62,000 nucleotides of DNA from Prorocentrum cordatum. Lineage: Eukaryota; Sar; Dinophyceae; Prorocentrales; Prorocentraceae. Below the pieces are notes generated by a model that was not told where the DNA came from, did not search any database, and worked only from the letters and a program-made list of their open reading frames with translations. Position 1 is the stretch's first letter; each line of letters starts with the position of its first letter. The stretch covers positions 12,501 to 74,500 of the forward strand of contig CAUYUJ010018729.1 in NCBI GenBank assembly GCA_963575745.1. Direction: 5' to 3'. Made by a program: the position numbers and the translations under genes. Shown piece after piece: positions 45,559 to 56,430 of this stretch.

Positions 45559-46764
45559 TCACAACAACGCCAAGGCCGCAGCGTCGAGCTCGGCCTCGTC
45601 TCGAATCGGGATCTCGGCCCGAGGGATGCCCTTTACGTGCTGTGATCGGGCGTCGTCGCCAGCCAGGCCGACGCCCATGAGGAGCCACTGCTTGGCGAGG
45701 CAACGCGTCGCCACGACGGACATGCCAGCGAAAGTAATGTTCCGCTTGCAGCGCAAGTCCTTGCCCGCGTCAAGGTGGCAATTGCAGTTGCCGCCGAAGC
45801 CGACGTGGACGCCCTCGCTCCAGACCTCGCTGACCGTCCACGGACCGAAAGGGACCTTCCTGACTTCTTTCTCGGCCGGCTGGGGCCTCTTAATGCCAGC
45901 GACGGGGGGCCCGTCGGCGCCCGAGCTGCTATCTCCGTCGTTGGGAGGAGACAAGCTGCCAGAGCTGCCACCAGAACCGAAGTCGTTCCAGAGCTCATCA
46001 TCTGAGCCATGCCCCTCTGGCTTCGGCCGCCTGATCCTGATCTTGTCGCCGTCTCCGCCAAGCGCCCTGATGCCTCTTCTCATGTCGGCCATGGCGTCGC
46101 CATCGGCCTTGCGGGCCTTCTTGCCCCGTGCCTGGCGGAGACGGCCCCGGGGAGGAAAGACAGGCTGCTCGCTGTTGAACAAGCGGGACCTCCAGTCGTC
46201 GACCAAGAAAACAGCCGCCGCAGAGTCGGCGAGCATCTCCTGGTCGATGGCAGCGGCAGACAGAAATATGTTGGTGATCTCAACGTCCTCATCGTGGCCG
46301 AGATACCTGCCTAGGAAGGAAACGTCAACAAGATACTCTAACTCCACGCCGTCCCAAAAGTCAAGCTGGACGCGGCGGCGATCGACGTCCATCAGCGCCG
46401 GGCATAGTATAGCCACCGCAGGGTTGCTAAGCCGAACGCAGGCAGCACAGAACCACGCCGCCGCGTCAACCTGCGGGCCAACGAACCTCAAACAGAAGAA
46501 ATGACCAGTCGAATCTTTCGTGAGCTGCTGCCGCAATCCCCTCGCCGCCTCCAGCAACAGCGGCAATCTGCCAGCGTCTTTCGATGCGCACAGCTCTGGA
46601 TGCGCACACGCGCATGGAACGTAATAGTCGAAAACTTCGTCGTCGGCGATGTCCCCAGAGTCGGACACGAACATGTCCCGAGCGATCATCTCTCGGGCAG
46701 TCGATTCGTACCTCGTGAACCCAGGGGCAGCTGCGGTCTCCTCTGTGATATCCGCAACTGGGGC
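45559..46764 (-). CDS. Locus 2 C-terminal segment, Cys/His modules
   Basis: The frame ends in a stop at 45559-45561. By frame residue: VPCACAHPELC (65-75) corresponds to the Cys block of locus 1; a folded region runs to about 200; a basic/acidic Ser-rich linker covers 225-310; then comes a compact module with HVGFGGNCNCH (336-346), Cys 355, CLAKQWLLMG (371-380) and His 392. I recall this last module as common in dinoflagellate proteins; its Cys/His pattern suggests metal binding, which is inferred. The first ~18 nominal codons lie in the hairpin at 46765-46851, so the segment probably starts at the AG just inside it (about 46764). It is likely the last exon of locus 2. Confidence 0.65.
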   Translation of the reverse strand, partial: APVADITEETAAAPGFTRYESTAREMIARDMFVSDSGDIADDEVFDYYVPCACAHPELCASKDAGRLPLLLEAARGLRQQLTKDSTGHFFCLRFVGPQVDAAAWFCAACVRLSNPAVAILCPALMDVDRRRVQLDFWDGVELEYLVDVSFLGRYLGHDEDVEITNIFLSAAAIDQEMLADSAAAVFLVDDWRSRLFNSEQPVFPPRGRLRQARGKKARKADGDAMADMRRGIRALGGDGDKIRIRRPKPEGHGSDDELWNDFGSGGSSGSLSPPNDGDSSSGADGPPVAGIKRPQPAEKEVRKVPFGPWTVSEVWSEGVHVGFGGNCNCHLDAGKDLRCKRNITFAGMSVVATRCLAKQWLLMGVGLAGDDARSQHVKGIPRAEIPIRDEAELDAAALALL

Positions 46765-46851
46765 AGCTAGCATGAATCCGAGCCGCGGTGAGTTCCATAT
46801 ACTATAGACCATATTATATGGAACCCACCGCGGCGCGGATTCATGCTAGCT
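46765..46851. repeat. 87-bp hairpin beside a coding segment
   Basis: Arms of about 38 bp begin AGCTAGCATGAATCCG on the left and on the reverse complement of the right, with two mismatches (A/C and A/G) and an ~11-bp A/T loop. The inner arm carries GCCGCGGTG and GTTCCATATA. The left arm touches the 5' edge of the locus 2 C-terminal exon. Confidence 0.95.
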
Positions 46852-47035
46852 TTCGGTCACCCGCTGCAGAAGGGACAGCTCTACGGTCCAGGCCAGTAGT
46901 GCGAGGCGCGATTACTGTCGCGCCGCCCTGGGAAGCCGTGCCACAACCCCCGCCGAGTGGTCTGGGGGGGTGGGGGAGTGGACGGCAATGGGCGCGGCGA
47001 GGCCGAGGGCGAAAACAACGGGAAGGAGATGAGGG

Positions 47036-47395
47036 GTGGAGGAGGAGGAGGAGGAGGAGGAGGAGGAGAAGGAGAGGGAGAGGGAGGAGGAGGACGGGGA
47101 TGAGGAGGAGGAGGAGGAGGAGGGGGAGGAGGACGAGGACGAGGAGGAGGAGGAGGAGGGGGTGGCTGCGGCGGCGGGGGGAGGGAGGCACGATGACACA
47201 CATAACGCGACGCTTAACTCGAAGACCAGAGCGGGCGGGGAGTGCAACTTGGAGTTGGTTACTGAGCCTCCTCCTCCTCCCCCTCCTCCCCTCCTCTTCC
47301 TGTTCCTGCTGCTCCTCTTGTCCCTCCTGCTCCCGCTCCTCCTCCTACTCCTGCTCCCCCTCCTCCCCCCCCTCGCACCCCTCCTCCTCGCCCTC
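47036..47395. repeat. (GGA)n and (TCC)n inverted pair
   Basis: Purine triplets at 47036-47165 and pyrimidine triplets at 47264-47395. They lie between two coding segments of locus 2 and are probably intronic. Confidence 0.9.
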
Positions 47396-47639
47396 CCCGT
47401 CGGGCCCCATGGGGGCCCCGCCCTGCATCAAAACGGCGCGAAACCATGGGGCCATGGGCCCCCTGCGAGATTTCAACGCCCGCGCTGCCCAAGAACAGCC
47501 ACGGCAACACACGAACATCCCGAAAGACCTGGGACGGGGCTGCGATGGCCCCGAGAGCACGAGGCCCCGACCCGAGGAGGAGACAGTGGAGCAAACGACC
47601 TGGGAACCGAGGGCAAAGGCTAAGCCAACAGGAGTGGGT

Positions 47640-48730
47640 GGGCACTGGGGCGGGATCTTTCGCAGCCCGAAGTCCCGGCGGCCAAGTCCTCCCAGAAGCC
47701 GCTCGACCTCTGCCTCGAACTCTTCTGGGGCAAAGGGCGTCCGAGTATTCCCGCGCGCCTCCAAGATCGTCTGCAACACGCCGCGGGAGCCAAGGGGGAG
47801 ACCGTCCACGGGGAGCTCATCGTCGGCCTCGAGGCGCTTGAGTGCGCACTCGCGGTCGGCCTCCGCCTTCTCGGCGTCGATCTGCTGCTGGGTCGGCTCG
47901 TGGAACTCAGTGACCTTGGTCCGTCTCCACGCCGCGTACTCGTCTTTGTTCATCGGGGGGCCGCTCTGCTTTCTCACCCTCTCCTGCTTTGACAACCAAT
48001 GAACGAAGACACCTGATACCTGGCCTTTCCGCTGGCGAGGCTGAGCAATGACTGGGGCACCGTCTTCAATCAATTGAGCCCGCGTGGGGCATCTAGGGTC
48101 GTCGCCCCCGTTCTTGCGATGCTGGGATAAGAGCTGCGCCAGAAACCCCGTGCAACAGAAACGCTCAATGTCTACGCCCTTCTCGTGATTGGTTGCGTTC
48201 CTGCACAAGGCCAGCAACCGCTCGCACCACATATTACAGAATTTGAAGACCACGGCGAGGCTAATCAACATCCGCCTGAAATCACTATCTCTGAACATGG
48301 CATCGGCGGACGGGAACGCCCGTCGGACTTTGGCTGCGAAGAACGGCTCCAGGCAGCACGGCTCCAACTCGAAGAAAGCATCTGCGCGCCGCCGACGCTG
48401 AGCTTCAGAGAGGCCAGGGTGGACCATCCCAACCAGCTTGAGCGGGTAGCCCTCAAGCGGGAGATATCGCCACTTCACTTGCGAAGCCATGTCCAATCCA
48501 ATACCACGCATCTCCGACCACAAGAAGTTGTGCTTGCCGACGTCATAGTAATCAAATATGTGACCTATATCCGCGCCTCTGCCCGCAACCAACTCACTGG
48601 AAATTCGAGAACGGCACACGTAAAACGGATTAAGAAAGGACGTATCGTTCACGGTGTCGCACAGCACTTTCGAATGTGCGTCTCGATGTTGCAACTCTGC
48701 CACGAGCCTCTCGACGTGGACGCCGTAGAA
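47640..48730 (-). CDS. Locus 2 middle segment after in-frame TGA
   Basis: It continues the frame of 48731-49552 directly after a TGA at 48731-48733 and stays open beyond 47640, where composition turns repeat-like. Counting from the GTG at 48703: HPGLSEAQRRRRADAFFELE (95-114), PCCLEP (115-120), CERLLALC (160-167), a Gln/Lys-rich stretch with FVHWLSKQ (233-240), and an acidic/Glu-rich helix to about 300. CERLLALC aligns with CERKHLIC of locus 1. The W/K/Y spacing after FVHW is weakly HMG-box-like. The GTG is not a start codon. The exon probably ends near 47640-47700. Confidence 0.65.
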
Positions 48731-49500
48731 TCACACGATGAGCATTCGAGCGAGCTTCTCGTCATCCTTCAGGAAATACTTGCCCCGCCATGCTTTCTTC
48801 TGTCCTATGCGCCTGGCCCTCTCGCCAGCGTTCTCTGCCCGTGCCGGCCGCCGCATGCCCAACGATGGGTTGGGCAATGCGAGGTCGATGACGCGACCGA
48901 GGACTCTGTGGCACAACGCCCCGAGGCCGACCTTGCCGCAGACCTCACCACATGTGAACCAATCGTCCAAGCTAGGGGCCCCAGTGTCTTTCGACATCAG
49001 CAGATCAATCTCGATGGCCGCCCCGAATAACTGATCGCATGCGTCGTCGAGGCCCCCGCAGCAGTCTGGCCCGCTGCAGTAGTGAGATACCTTGGGCAAC
49101 GTCCAATCCCCGTTCCATTTCAGAAGGAATTTTGCGGCGGCAGAGTCGGAGACGAGGTCCATTGGGGTTGATAAGTCCAGTATGTCTGCGGTCACCATCG
49201 TGCGTCTCCTGAGATAAGTCCTGGAAAACAAGCTATCGTTCCGCGCCTGCCACCGCGGCACTGGCACTTGAATCTGAAAACCGCCCGACGCCAGGTCCTC
49301 ACGGATGATCTGCTTCAAAGCCTGCTGAAACTTGTTTTGCCAGTGCGGTTGCGAGCAAGTAACGCGCACAGCGTGAACGTTTCCAATCACTTCCCGCTCA
49401 CGATTCTCGATCACCCTGTGCCCCTGGTGCGCAGAACATTTCCAATCCACGGCAAAAGTGTTGGCTGGCAGGCCAGAGAAGTACTTCTGCTTCCTACGAC
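48731..49500 (-). CDS. Locus 2 segment with NGDW/HYC motif
   Basis: By residue of the open frame: DWKCSAHQG 36-44, a helical region with SQPHWQNKFQQALKQII, NGDW 147-150, HYC 157-159, Cys 164-165, then GLDDACDQL and a hydrophobic helix. This matches locus 1 motif for motif. The first ~22 residues look like intron read-through, so the 5' edge is near 49490. The frame meets TGA at 48731-48733, and coding sequence resumes immediately in the same frame. That single stop is the only barrier to a continuous ~600-residue product with the next segment. Confidence 0.65.
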
Positions 49501-49559
49501 GGTTTGCCGAATGATCATCCGGCGCCTGGGGTAGGCAGGAAAGAAGGGGCATGGCGGGG

Positions 49560-50525
49560 CGGCCGCGGCAGGGCAGGGTAACTCTGGCAACGCAGAACGA
49601 TGGGCCTCCGAAGGTGCGGTTGCATAGAACACCAACTAACCTTACATATCCAGCAGATTAAGCACAGCCCCACAAGAGGCCATCCAGAAGAAGTCAGGCG
49701 GCGGACCGAAGGCGGCATCGGGATTCGAGGCAAGGCGATGGGAGGTGAAAGAGTTGCAGCAGCAGCAGCAACAGCACCAGGGGGGCGAGGGGAAGGAGAA
49801 GGGAAGGAAGAGCACGAAGGGGAGGATGATAAACAATGGGACAATGGGGCGATAGAGGAAGAAGAAGGGAGGACGAAAGGATGAACCGCGCACCTCAGAC
49901 GACTGCGGGATGATACCATCGACCTGGGGTCCTCTTGGACTCCACTCGATCGAGGCCCCCCCAGAAACGCTTTGCCCAACTCCCCGAGGCCTGCTAAGAC
50001 CGCCCCCCCGCCGACGTTTCGGGCCTTATCTAAGCCCATTGAGATCGCGAGGCCTCGTGGGCCAATCCCAGCCCGTTGAACCCGCCGGGGCATCGCGGCT
50101 TCTCCGAGAGCCGAAGGGCCCACAAGATAAGCCCATGCGCCATGGGGGCAAGGGAGGCTACGCGAAGATCCACGAGGTTCCGACTGAAACTCTCAGCTCC
50201 AGTTGGGCTTAATACTTCAAGATGAATCCTGAGGCGCCCTAAGGTGCCAACAAATGAACCTCGACCCGCCGGCACCGCAACACCTCCCGCGACAAGTCAG
50301 CCAAGGGGCGACACCGACAGCGACGCACCTGGTGACGCTTCCCACGGGTTAACCCCCTTTCCGTTGGCCATGTATGAGGACGCCGCAGAATCGGCCGAAA
50401 CCAGCGTCACGCACCAGAGGGGGTATAAGAGCGAAGGGGGGACAAGGGCACGGAATAAGAAGTCGAGGTGGAGAGAACAGAATGGCGTTGAGCCTAAGTG
50501 GACACTGCGACGTGGCTGTAGAGAG
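49560..50525. other. Probable intron of locus 2
   Basis: About 1 kb without coding-like composition between two minus-strand coding segments. Contains a (CAG)n-like patch near 49756 and GC-rich unique sequence. Confidence 0.4.
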
Positions 50526-51190
50526 CGAATGAGTCGACGACAATCAGAACGACATAATGCCTCCACCACCAGCGAATAGGGGACCCGCTTGGCAACCTCC
50601 GCGATCCCGTCGCGGGAGAGCTCGGGCACCGCGCTCTCGGTTGCCCTCAGGAGGACGCTGCTGCCATTCGACTGCAATGCTCTGGGCATCGAAAACGCCC
50701 TGAAACCGTCGATCTCCATGGAAGGGCGAATGTAATGGCATGTAACACCATGGGCGAACACCTCCAACGTTCCAAATCTCGGGATGGGTTTCGACGGGTT
50801 CAAACGCCTGTACTCACCATAACGGACCAGCTTCCATCTTCCAACATTCTCTGGGTCAGGGACAGAATACAAAGCGTGGGGCATCACGGCGTCCTGGGCC
50901 CGTCCGAATCCCAATCGCACAGGCGTTGTGTCGTAGAAAGAACAGAACACGGGGCACCCCTCTATCCTGGCGAGCTCGTCCGACACGAACCTACTCTGGC
51001 GAGACTTAATCACGGAAGCCGAAACGCTGAGCATGCTGAGTTCCCGATGTGTCCCATCTATCCCAGCCCTGCACGTGGAAGATTTCCCTATCTGTCTCCA
51101 TGAGTTTAGCAAGACAACCATCGGGTCATATTGGTTCGGGTGCCGAGGGGTGGGGTCGTTCAGCGCGTCTGTCATCTTATCGCCGTGCCG
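50526..51190 (-). CDS. Locus 2 N-terminal segment
   Basis: About 220 coding-like residues. Notable stretches are VFCSFYDTTPVRLGFGRAQ, MPHALYSV, a FGTLEVFAHGVTCHYI block and LLRATESAVPELSRDGI. The FYDTTP block aligns in position with FVFSINIFDDC of locus 1. I recall D-A/T-T-P openings in the same dinoflagellate family. The 3' side becomes shadow sequence below about 50526, and the 5' side becomes shadow above about 51190. Neither edge has a proven splice site. Confidence 0.6.
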
Positions 51191-51289
51191 AATCCTCTCA
51201 TTGTTCCAATGCCTGGCAATCACGCGACGCCCCGCCCCCTCGCGACCAGTGGAGGGCCCTGGCGTCACGGACAACAGCAACGCACACAA

Positions 51290-51400
51290 CTCAACAGCAA
51301 TGCAAAACAACGCGAATCAACGCAACAGCAAAAACGCCATTCGAACCCAATGCGGCAATGCAATGCAACGCAATGCACAACTTCAAACGAAATGGACCTT
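51290..51400. repeat. AATGCAACGCAA-type short repeats
   Basis: Loose repeats of AACGC, AATGC and CAACGCAA words in a probable intron of locus 2. They resemble the GCATT pentamers elsewhere in the window. Confidence 0.55.
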
Positions 51401-51614
51401 TCATGCTCTCTCGCCGCCCTCGTCATCCTCATGCCCCTCCCACCCTCGGCCGCGCCGCGCCCTCCCCTCCCCCTTCTTCTTCTCCTGATCGTCGTCGTTC
51501 TTCTCATCCCGCCACCTCCTCCTCCTCACCCCCGTCTTCCACCCTGTCCACGCTTGCGCCCTGCCGTCCTTCCCCCCACCCTCTCCTGCCTCCCCCCCAT
51601 CCGGGGGGTCTCCA

Positions 51615-51942
51615 AGGCGGGCGTGGCGCAGCCAACTGAATCGTCGACGGCCTCATCCCGCTCTCGCTCTGCCTTGCGAGTGCGTTTGCATTGGTTGAGG
51701 TGGTCAGCCCATGCTCGAGATCTCCTGAGATCCCCGCCCCAGGGCCCCGGCGCAGCCGCGGCCCGCCTAGCCGCTGCTGGCGCCACCACGCCAGCGGCGG
51801 CGCCCAGCCCGCGGCGCAGCTCGTCCAGCCGCGACGGCCGCGCGGCCGCCGCTGGGGCCGCCGGCGACAGCGGGGCCACGGCCGCCAAACCTCGGCGGAT
51901 CTCCTCGATCCGCGGCGGCTCTCGCCCCCCCTCCGCGCTCAT
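51615..51942 (-). CDS. Possible first exon of locus 2
   Basis: It opens at ATG 51940-51942 with MSAEGGREPPRIEEIRRGL. A near-copy of IEEIRRGLAAV, LDELRRGLGAA, follows about 40 residues later, separated by Ala/Pro-rich sequence. Then come WADHLNQCKRTRKAERERD and an acidic stretch. Ala/Arg-rich composition in a GC-rich genome can mimic coding, so confidence is modest. It lies upstream of and on the same strand as the other locus 2 segments. Confidence 0.45.
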
Positions 51943-52075
51943 GGCGCGCGGCCTCGGCCATTGCGCCACCCCGCGCGGCCGCGACACGCACGGTGCCAGA
52001 GACGGCGGCGAGCGCGAGGGGACGGCCGTCGCCGACGACGACGATGACGAGAGGGACGCAGGCTGCATCGGGCAT

Positions 52076-52117
52076 CATCGTCTCTTCTCCCAGGGATCCC
52101 TGGGGGAAGAGACGATG
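52076..52117. repeat. 42-bp palindrome
   Basis: CATCGTCTCTTC and its complement enclose CCAGGGATCCCTGG with only two mismatched positions per arm. It lies just 5' of the possible first exon of locus 2. A second weaker inverted pair (CGCGCGGCAT / ATGCCGCGCG) follows at about 52135-52175. Confidence 0.9.
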
Positions 52118-52457
52118 AAGAATGCGCCGTGCATCGCGCGGCATCGCCGATGCATCGTCCATGCCGCGCGGTGTGTCCTTGTCGATGCCGCCGATGCATC
52201 TCCGACGCAGGCGCGACCTTCCGACCCTGTCTACTAGGACGGGAGGCATCCAGGAACACGGACCCCAGACATAATCCTGGGGTTTTATCCTCAGGACGGT
52301 CATGGCGAGGTTTTTGTTTGGTCTGCGTGGGGCCCCACTGCGCGTGCCCCCCCAGCAGCCCTCGAAAGTGGCAACAGTTTCACACTTCACAGCCCCCCAT
52401 GGATGGCGAGGTCTCGTTTGGGTCTGCGTGTGGCCCCAGTGTGCGGCCTCCTCTTGA

Positions 52458-52510
52458 CCCTCCTCCTCCTCCTCCTCCTCCTCCTCTTCCTCCTCCTTCT
52501 CTTCCGTTTC
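52458..52510. repeat. (TCC)n microsatellite
   Basis: Imperfect CTC/TCC triplets. Confidence 0.9.
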
Positions 52511-52679
52511 CTACGCCCTGTCTTCCTCTTCCTCTAGCAGCCGCGGCAAAATCGCGGATCCTCACCGCGCGCGTTGCGTTACGTGAGATACTCTCCGCGA
52601 CCACACCAAGATTCCATTGACATCCCCCCGTCTGTTGTCCACCCCGTCCAACCCCGCCAATCCGTCTAGATTGCTCAAG

Positions 52680-52895
52680 CGCTATATATATACATATATA
52701 TGTATATATATACATAATCAATGCATTATTTTACAATATTCTATAATATTTGATTATCGTCAATATTCATATTCTTAATATTTCAATAAATTGCTACTTA
52801 TCTCAATTGTATGATTGTATATATTCATATTACCTCTTGAGTATTTCTGAAATGTCGTATGATGTTTTGATTTTTCTTTTTATATTTTTTCCAGC
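52680..52895. other. AT-rich island
   Basis: About 215 bp at roughly 75-80% A+T by eye, in an otherwise GC-rich region. Starts with a TATATACATATATA palindromic run. On the plus strand it ends TTTTTATATTTTTTCCAG, which resembles a polypyrimidine tract plus AG. No coding frame is supported. Could be an intron, an organelle-derived fragment or part of a mobile element. Confidence 0.8.
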
Positions 52896-53139
52896 GTTCA
52901 TGGTTTTGATGGAATCCTGGCGGGGCCGGGCTTTCCAAACCATTGCCCGTTTCGGTCGCGCCGCCGCGCCGCACCCGCGCCGCGCCGCTGACGCCCAGCA
53001 AGCGCTGTCTGCAGGGCGCCCGTAGTCTTCCAAAGGGCCCCCACCTCTTCTGGAGGCGCCTCGCCGCGCGCACCGGCCATATACTCCCAAGGGGTCCACG
53101 GGCGGCCATGGCGCCTCCCTGGCGCTCTCCAAAGCTTTC

Positions 53140-53715
53140 ACGCCGGCCCAGGAGGCCCCCAGGAGGGTCCAGGAGGGCCCCAAGGCGCCGCACGGTCGCT
53201 CGAAGACGCTCAGGGCGGCCTCGGGACGGCGCAGGAGGCCTCCAAGGCGCCCAAAGATGCCTCCAACAGGTCTCACACGAGGGCCCCCCAAGGCAAAAAT
53301 CACGGATACCCTTTCTGCGCTTTTGCAAGATGTTGGGGTTCTCGCCTTCACCGCCTCGCGACGTGCCAAGACGGCCCGAGAAGCCCCCAAGACCACCCCA
53401 AAACGGCCCAAGAGGCCTCCAAGAGGGCCCCAACACAGCCCAAGAGCGCCCAAAGACGGCCCAAGAGGCGCCCAAGACGGCCACAGAGGGCCCCAAGACG
53501 GCCCCAAAAGGTACCCCAGCGAGGGAACGCGAACCGAAAATCCGAGCCTTCCGCCCGCCCCAAGGGGACCCAGGAGGCCCAGAGAGGCACTCAAAAGGCC
53601 GAGGCCCCAAGAGGCGCCCAAGGGGCCCCAAGGGGCCTTCAAGAAGCCCCCTAGATGCCTCAAGAGGCCCCAAACAGGCCCAAAACGTCCTTCAAGAGGC
53701 CCCCGAGAGGCCAAC
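53140..53715. repeat. GGCCCAAGAGG-type repeat, long block
   Basis: Loose ~18-22-bp units such as GGCCCAAGAGGCCTCCAAGA, the same family as 37140-37420. The opposite-strand Gly/Pro/Leu/Trp-rich frame mirrors this repeat. Confidence 0.75.
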
Positions 53716-53797
53716 CCCGAGATGCCAACGAACATCCACTGCGCTTTTAACCCGCAGCCCAGGCACGGTGGCAGGACTCGCCGTAGGCAGCTGGGAG

Positions 53798-53863
53798 AGG
53801 AAAACAAACAAAAAAACAAAAACAAACAAAAAAACAAAAACAAACAAAAAAAAAAAAAAAAAC
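53798..53863. repeat. A-rich CAAACAAAAA tract
   Basis: Repeats of AAACAAAAAAACAAAAAC ending in an 18-A run, at the 3' side of the previous block. Confidence 0.9.
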
Positions 53864-53869
53864 GATGTT

Positions 53870-54590
53870 TGTGATTCAGACCCCTCGCAATACGACGCGA
53901 GGCGGAAAGAAATTTGGAAGGACGGAGAAGGGGCGACTTGCGTTCCAGAAGCGCGGGATGTTGCCAAGCGATGGGCGCGCCAGTACCACGCTATTCTGGC
54001 ATGGCTGGAGCTAAACCCGCCTGGGCCCAACCAACTCACTCACATCATGCACCCACCGAAGCCTCATATCTTGACTCCTTCCAACCAGTGCACCTCCCAC
54101 AACTGTCTTCCAGTTCCGGCCTAGGCCTTCCGACGGAAGGACCTACAGCTTTCGGGTTGGACGGAAGCGGGCCTTAGACAAGGGGGACTTCACGAATCGG
54201 CTCACGCGGCGCCCCCCGCCAGAGGCGCCAGCGCATCGAGGAAAACACCAGGCGGTGGGGCCGAAACCAGCTGCTCGCAGCAAATTTCGAGAGCACCCCC
54301 TTATTTTCATATCCCCAGTCGTCCAATCCGAAAATCCTGCTTCGGCCGAGGCTCCAAGGCCTCTGGGTGGCCCATCCGCGGCGTGGCCGAGGCCCTGCGG
54401 GCACCGCGAGCCCCCCTTCCCCGACGCGGAGCAGGAACTCGGCCCGCCCGTGTCTGGGCGAGACCTCCGGGTCGCCCCGGCACATCGCCGCCGCGCGCCT
54501 CCTGGACGGGGCGCGCCGCACCGCCAGCGCATCGCCGATGGACCCGTGATGCAGCGGCGACGTCGGCGACGCGCCGGCGACGTCCGCGTG
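53870..54590. other. No gene seen
   Basis: GC-rich sequence with overlapping Arg/Pro/Gly-rich frames on both strands, none convincing. Confidence 0.4.
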
Positions 54591-54599
54591 GAGAAGATC

Positions 54600-54655
54600 T
54601 GATGGGCCCGTGTTCGACCACCACCACCACAAGTTGGAGGGGGAGGGGGCCCCGA
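54600..54655. repeat. CTGATGGGC-(CCA)n-GTTGGAGGGG motif
   Basis: CTGATGGGCCCGTG, then CCACCACCACCACAAGTTGG, then G-rich. The same motif occurs at 28716-28763 and as the inverted ends at 59866 and 60068. Confidence 0.75.
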
Positions 54656-54899
54656 CGTTTCTGACGTTTCGGCCAACGGGAACGATGTTCGCAGGCGGCA
54701 TCGAATTTCGCATCAAATTGCATCGATCGGAAGATCGACGACGGCGGCGGCGGCGCACGGAGCCTCCTCGCACGGGGTCCTGCCCTGCCTCCGCTGAGCG
54801 GCGCACTGAGCCTCCTCCAAGAGGGCCCTGTCCTGCCTCTCAGATGGCGGCAGGCGCGCGCTCGCAGAAAAGGTCGGATGTTGGGCGGCAACAAAACAT

Positions 54900-55440
54900 C
54901 CCACCCATGACTACACCCGACCCTCCTTCATAGGCAAGCTTCATCCGACAAAATCTCGACCGAATTCTCCCCGCGCGCGCAGCACTGCACGCATCCATTA
55001 GGGTAAAGAAACTAGCGACATCCCCCCCACGCCCCGCGGGCAATTGCGAGGATCGAGAAAGGCCCCTACCCCAGTATAAAACTGGTGGATATGTGAGGCA
55101 AGAAAAGCACGCAGCCTGTCTGAGCACTGCTTAGCAGGGGCTGTCCTGAACGGCCATCTCGGGCACGTCCAATCAACGCGCCGCGGCTGCCTAGAGAGTG
55201 CGTACATCTACCGTGCCTGGGAAACTGCTGCAACTGAATCTTCACTGACAGTATATCCACAGCAAACAGACAAGTGGGCTTCTCTGACTCAGCTACAAAC
55301 TCACACTGATCAACCCAAACGAGCTGTGTCTACTCCTGGGCGCTGCAATGCAATCAGGTGAGCTGTCCCCTCCATGCACCAGGAGGGTGGTAATAGCTGA
55401 TCAGAAGGGGGCGCAGGGTGCTCGATCACTGCAGCAGCAC
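54900..55440. other. No gene seen
   Basis: Mixed sequence between repeat elements. Nothing recognised. Confidence 0.4.
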
Positions 55441-55454
55441 CAGCGGCGGCCGCC

Positions 55455-55825
55455 ATGCGAACCCTGCCACTGGGGTTTTCGGTGGAGCTCCCTATGGGGC
55501 CACGATCCTCGTGAGGGGTGTGCCGAAATGGCCCGAGGCCGCCATGCGAATCCTGCCACTGGCGCCTTGAGTGGAGCTCCTGTGGGGCCACGATCCTCGT
55601 GAGGGGTGTGCCGAAATGGCCCGAGGCCACCATGCGAACCTGCCACCGCGGCTTTCGGTGGAGCTCCCTATGGGGCCACGATACGCTGTACTGGGTGGTT
55701 GACAAGCAACGAGGAAGGAGGAGGGGGAGGGGGGAGGAGGGGGAGGAGGAGGGAGGAAGGAGGATAACGCAGGGACCGTCTCTTCAGAACGAGGACCTAA
55801 CACCACACGATGGTTGGGAAAAACA
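55455..55825 (+). mobile_element. Composite repeat element, copy B
   Basis: Three 88-bp units (55455-55685), a GGTTGACAAG word, a short (GGA)n tract (55712-55765) and the conserved motif (55774-55825: ACCGTCTCTTCAGAACGAGG, ACACGATGGTTGGG). Same order as copy A. Confidence 0.8.
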
Positions 55826-55829
55826 TGTC

Positions 55830-56360
55830 ACCAGAGATCTGGCATCTCCAAGGGGGCCTTGGATAGTTGCGTGATCGCCGAACCCGAGCCTAACCTCCCC
55901 TTCCCGCTGGCCGGAACCAGTGCTGGGCAACCTCAGACCCCCAGCCAACTCAAAACAGAGAGTTGCCCACTGATGCCCAACATGGGCAGTAATGTTTGGG
56001 CTAGATCGATTTATGGTGTGGCTGAAGTGGTCCTGGTACAAAGCATTCAGCCCTGAAAATACTGGGGACACCCTGGACCAGGGGCACCCTTGGCAGCACC
56101 CAACGGTACAGCAGGAGCTCGACCACGAGAAGCCTTCCACAAGAAACCCAACCCTGAGACCCCAGGGCGCCCATCGATTTTTGGTGTGCGGGAACGTCAC
56201 GCCTTCCACAGCAGAACCATCGAAACCCCCCCAAAAAAACAGGGCACCCTGGACGCAACCGGGGTGTTTCTTGGCATAGGCTTCCACTGTATTGAGCCTC
56301 TCGGAGCTTCCAACGGCACGCATCTCGCCCCAGTTACCATAAGCGAGCAACTGCACCCTC
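55830..56360. other. Spacer between inverted composite copies
   Basis: Unique-looking sequence. A minus-strand frame spans it but shows no domain and continues into repeat on one side, so it is not called a gene. Confidence 0.35.
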
Positions 56361-56361
56361 C

Positions 56362-56430
56362 CCTCCTCCTCCTCCTCCTCCTCCTCCTCCTCCTCCCCCT
56401 CCTCCTCCTCCTCCTCCTCCCCCTCCCCCT
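56362..56430. repeat. (TCC)n microsatellite
   Basis: CTC triplets with CCC interruptions. Confidence 0.93.

Noticed and set aside
46788-48002. 404-codon plus-strand frame
   Set aside because: It is antisense to locus 2 and crosses GGA and TCC tracts; composition is Arg/Ser/Pro low-complexity.
52830-53843. 337-codon Gly/Leu/Trp-rich minus-strand frame
   Set aside because: It overlaps the GGCCCAAGAGG repeat and the A-rich tract almost exactly, and a similar frame appears over the related repeat at 37.1 kb.
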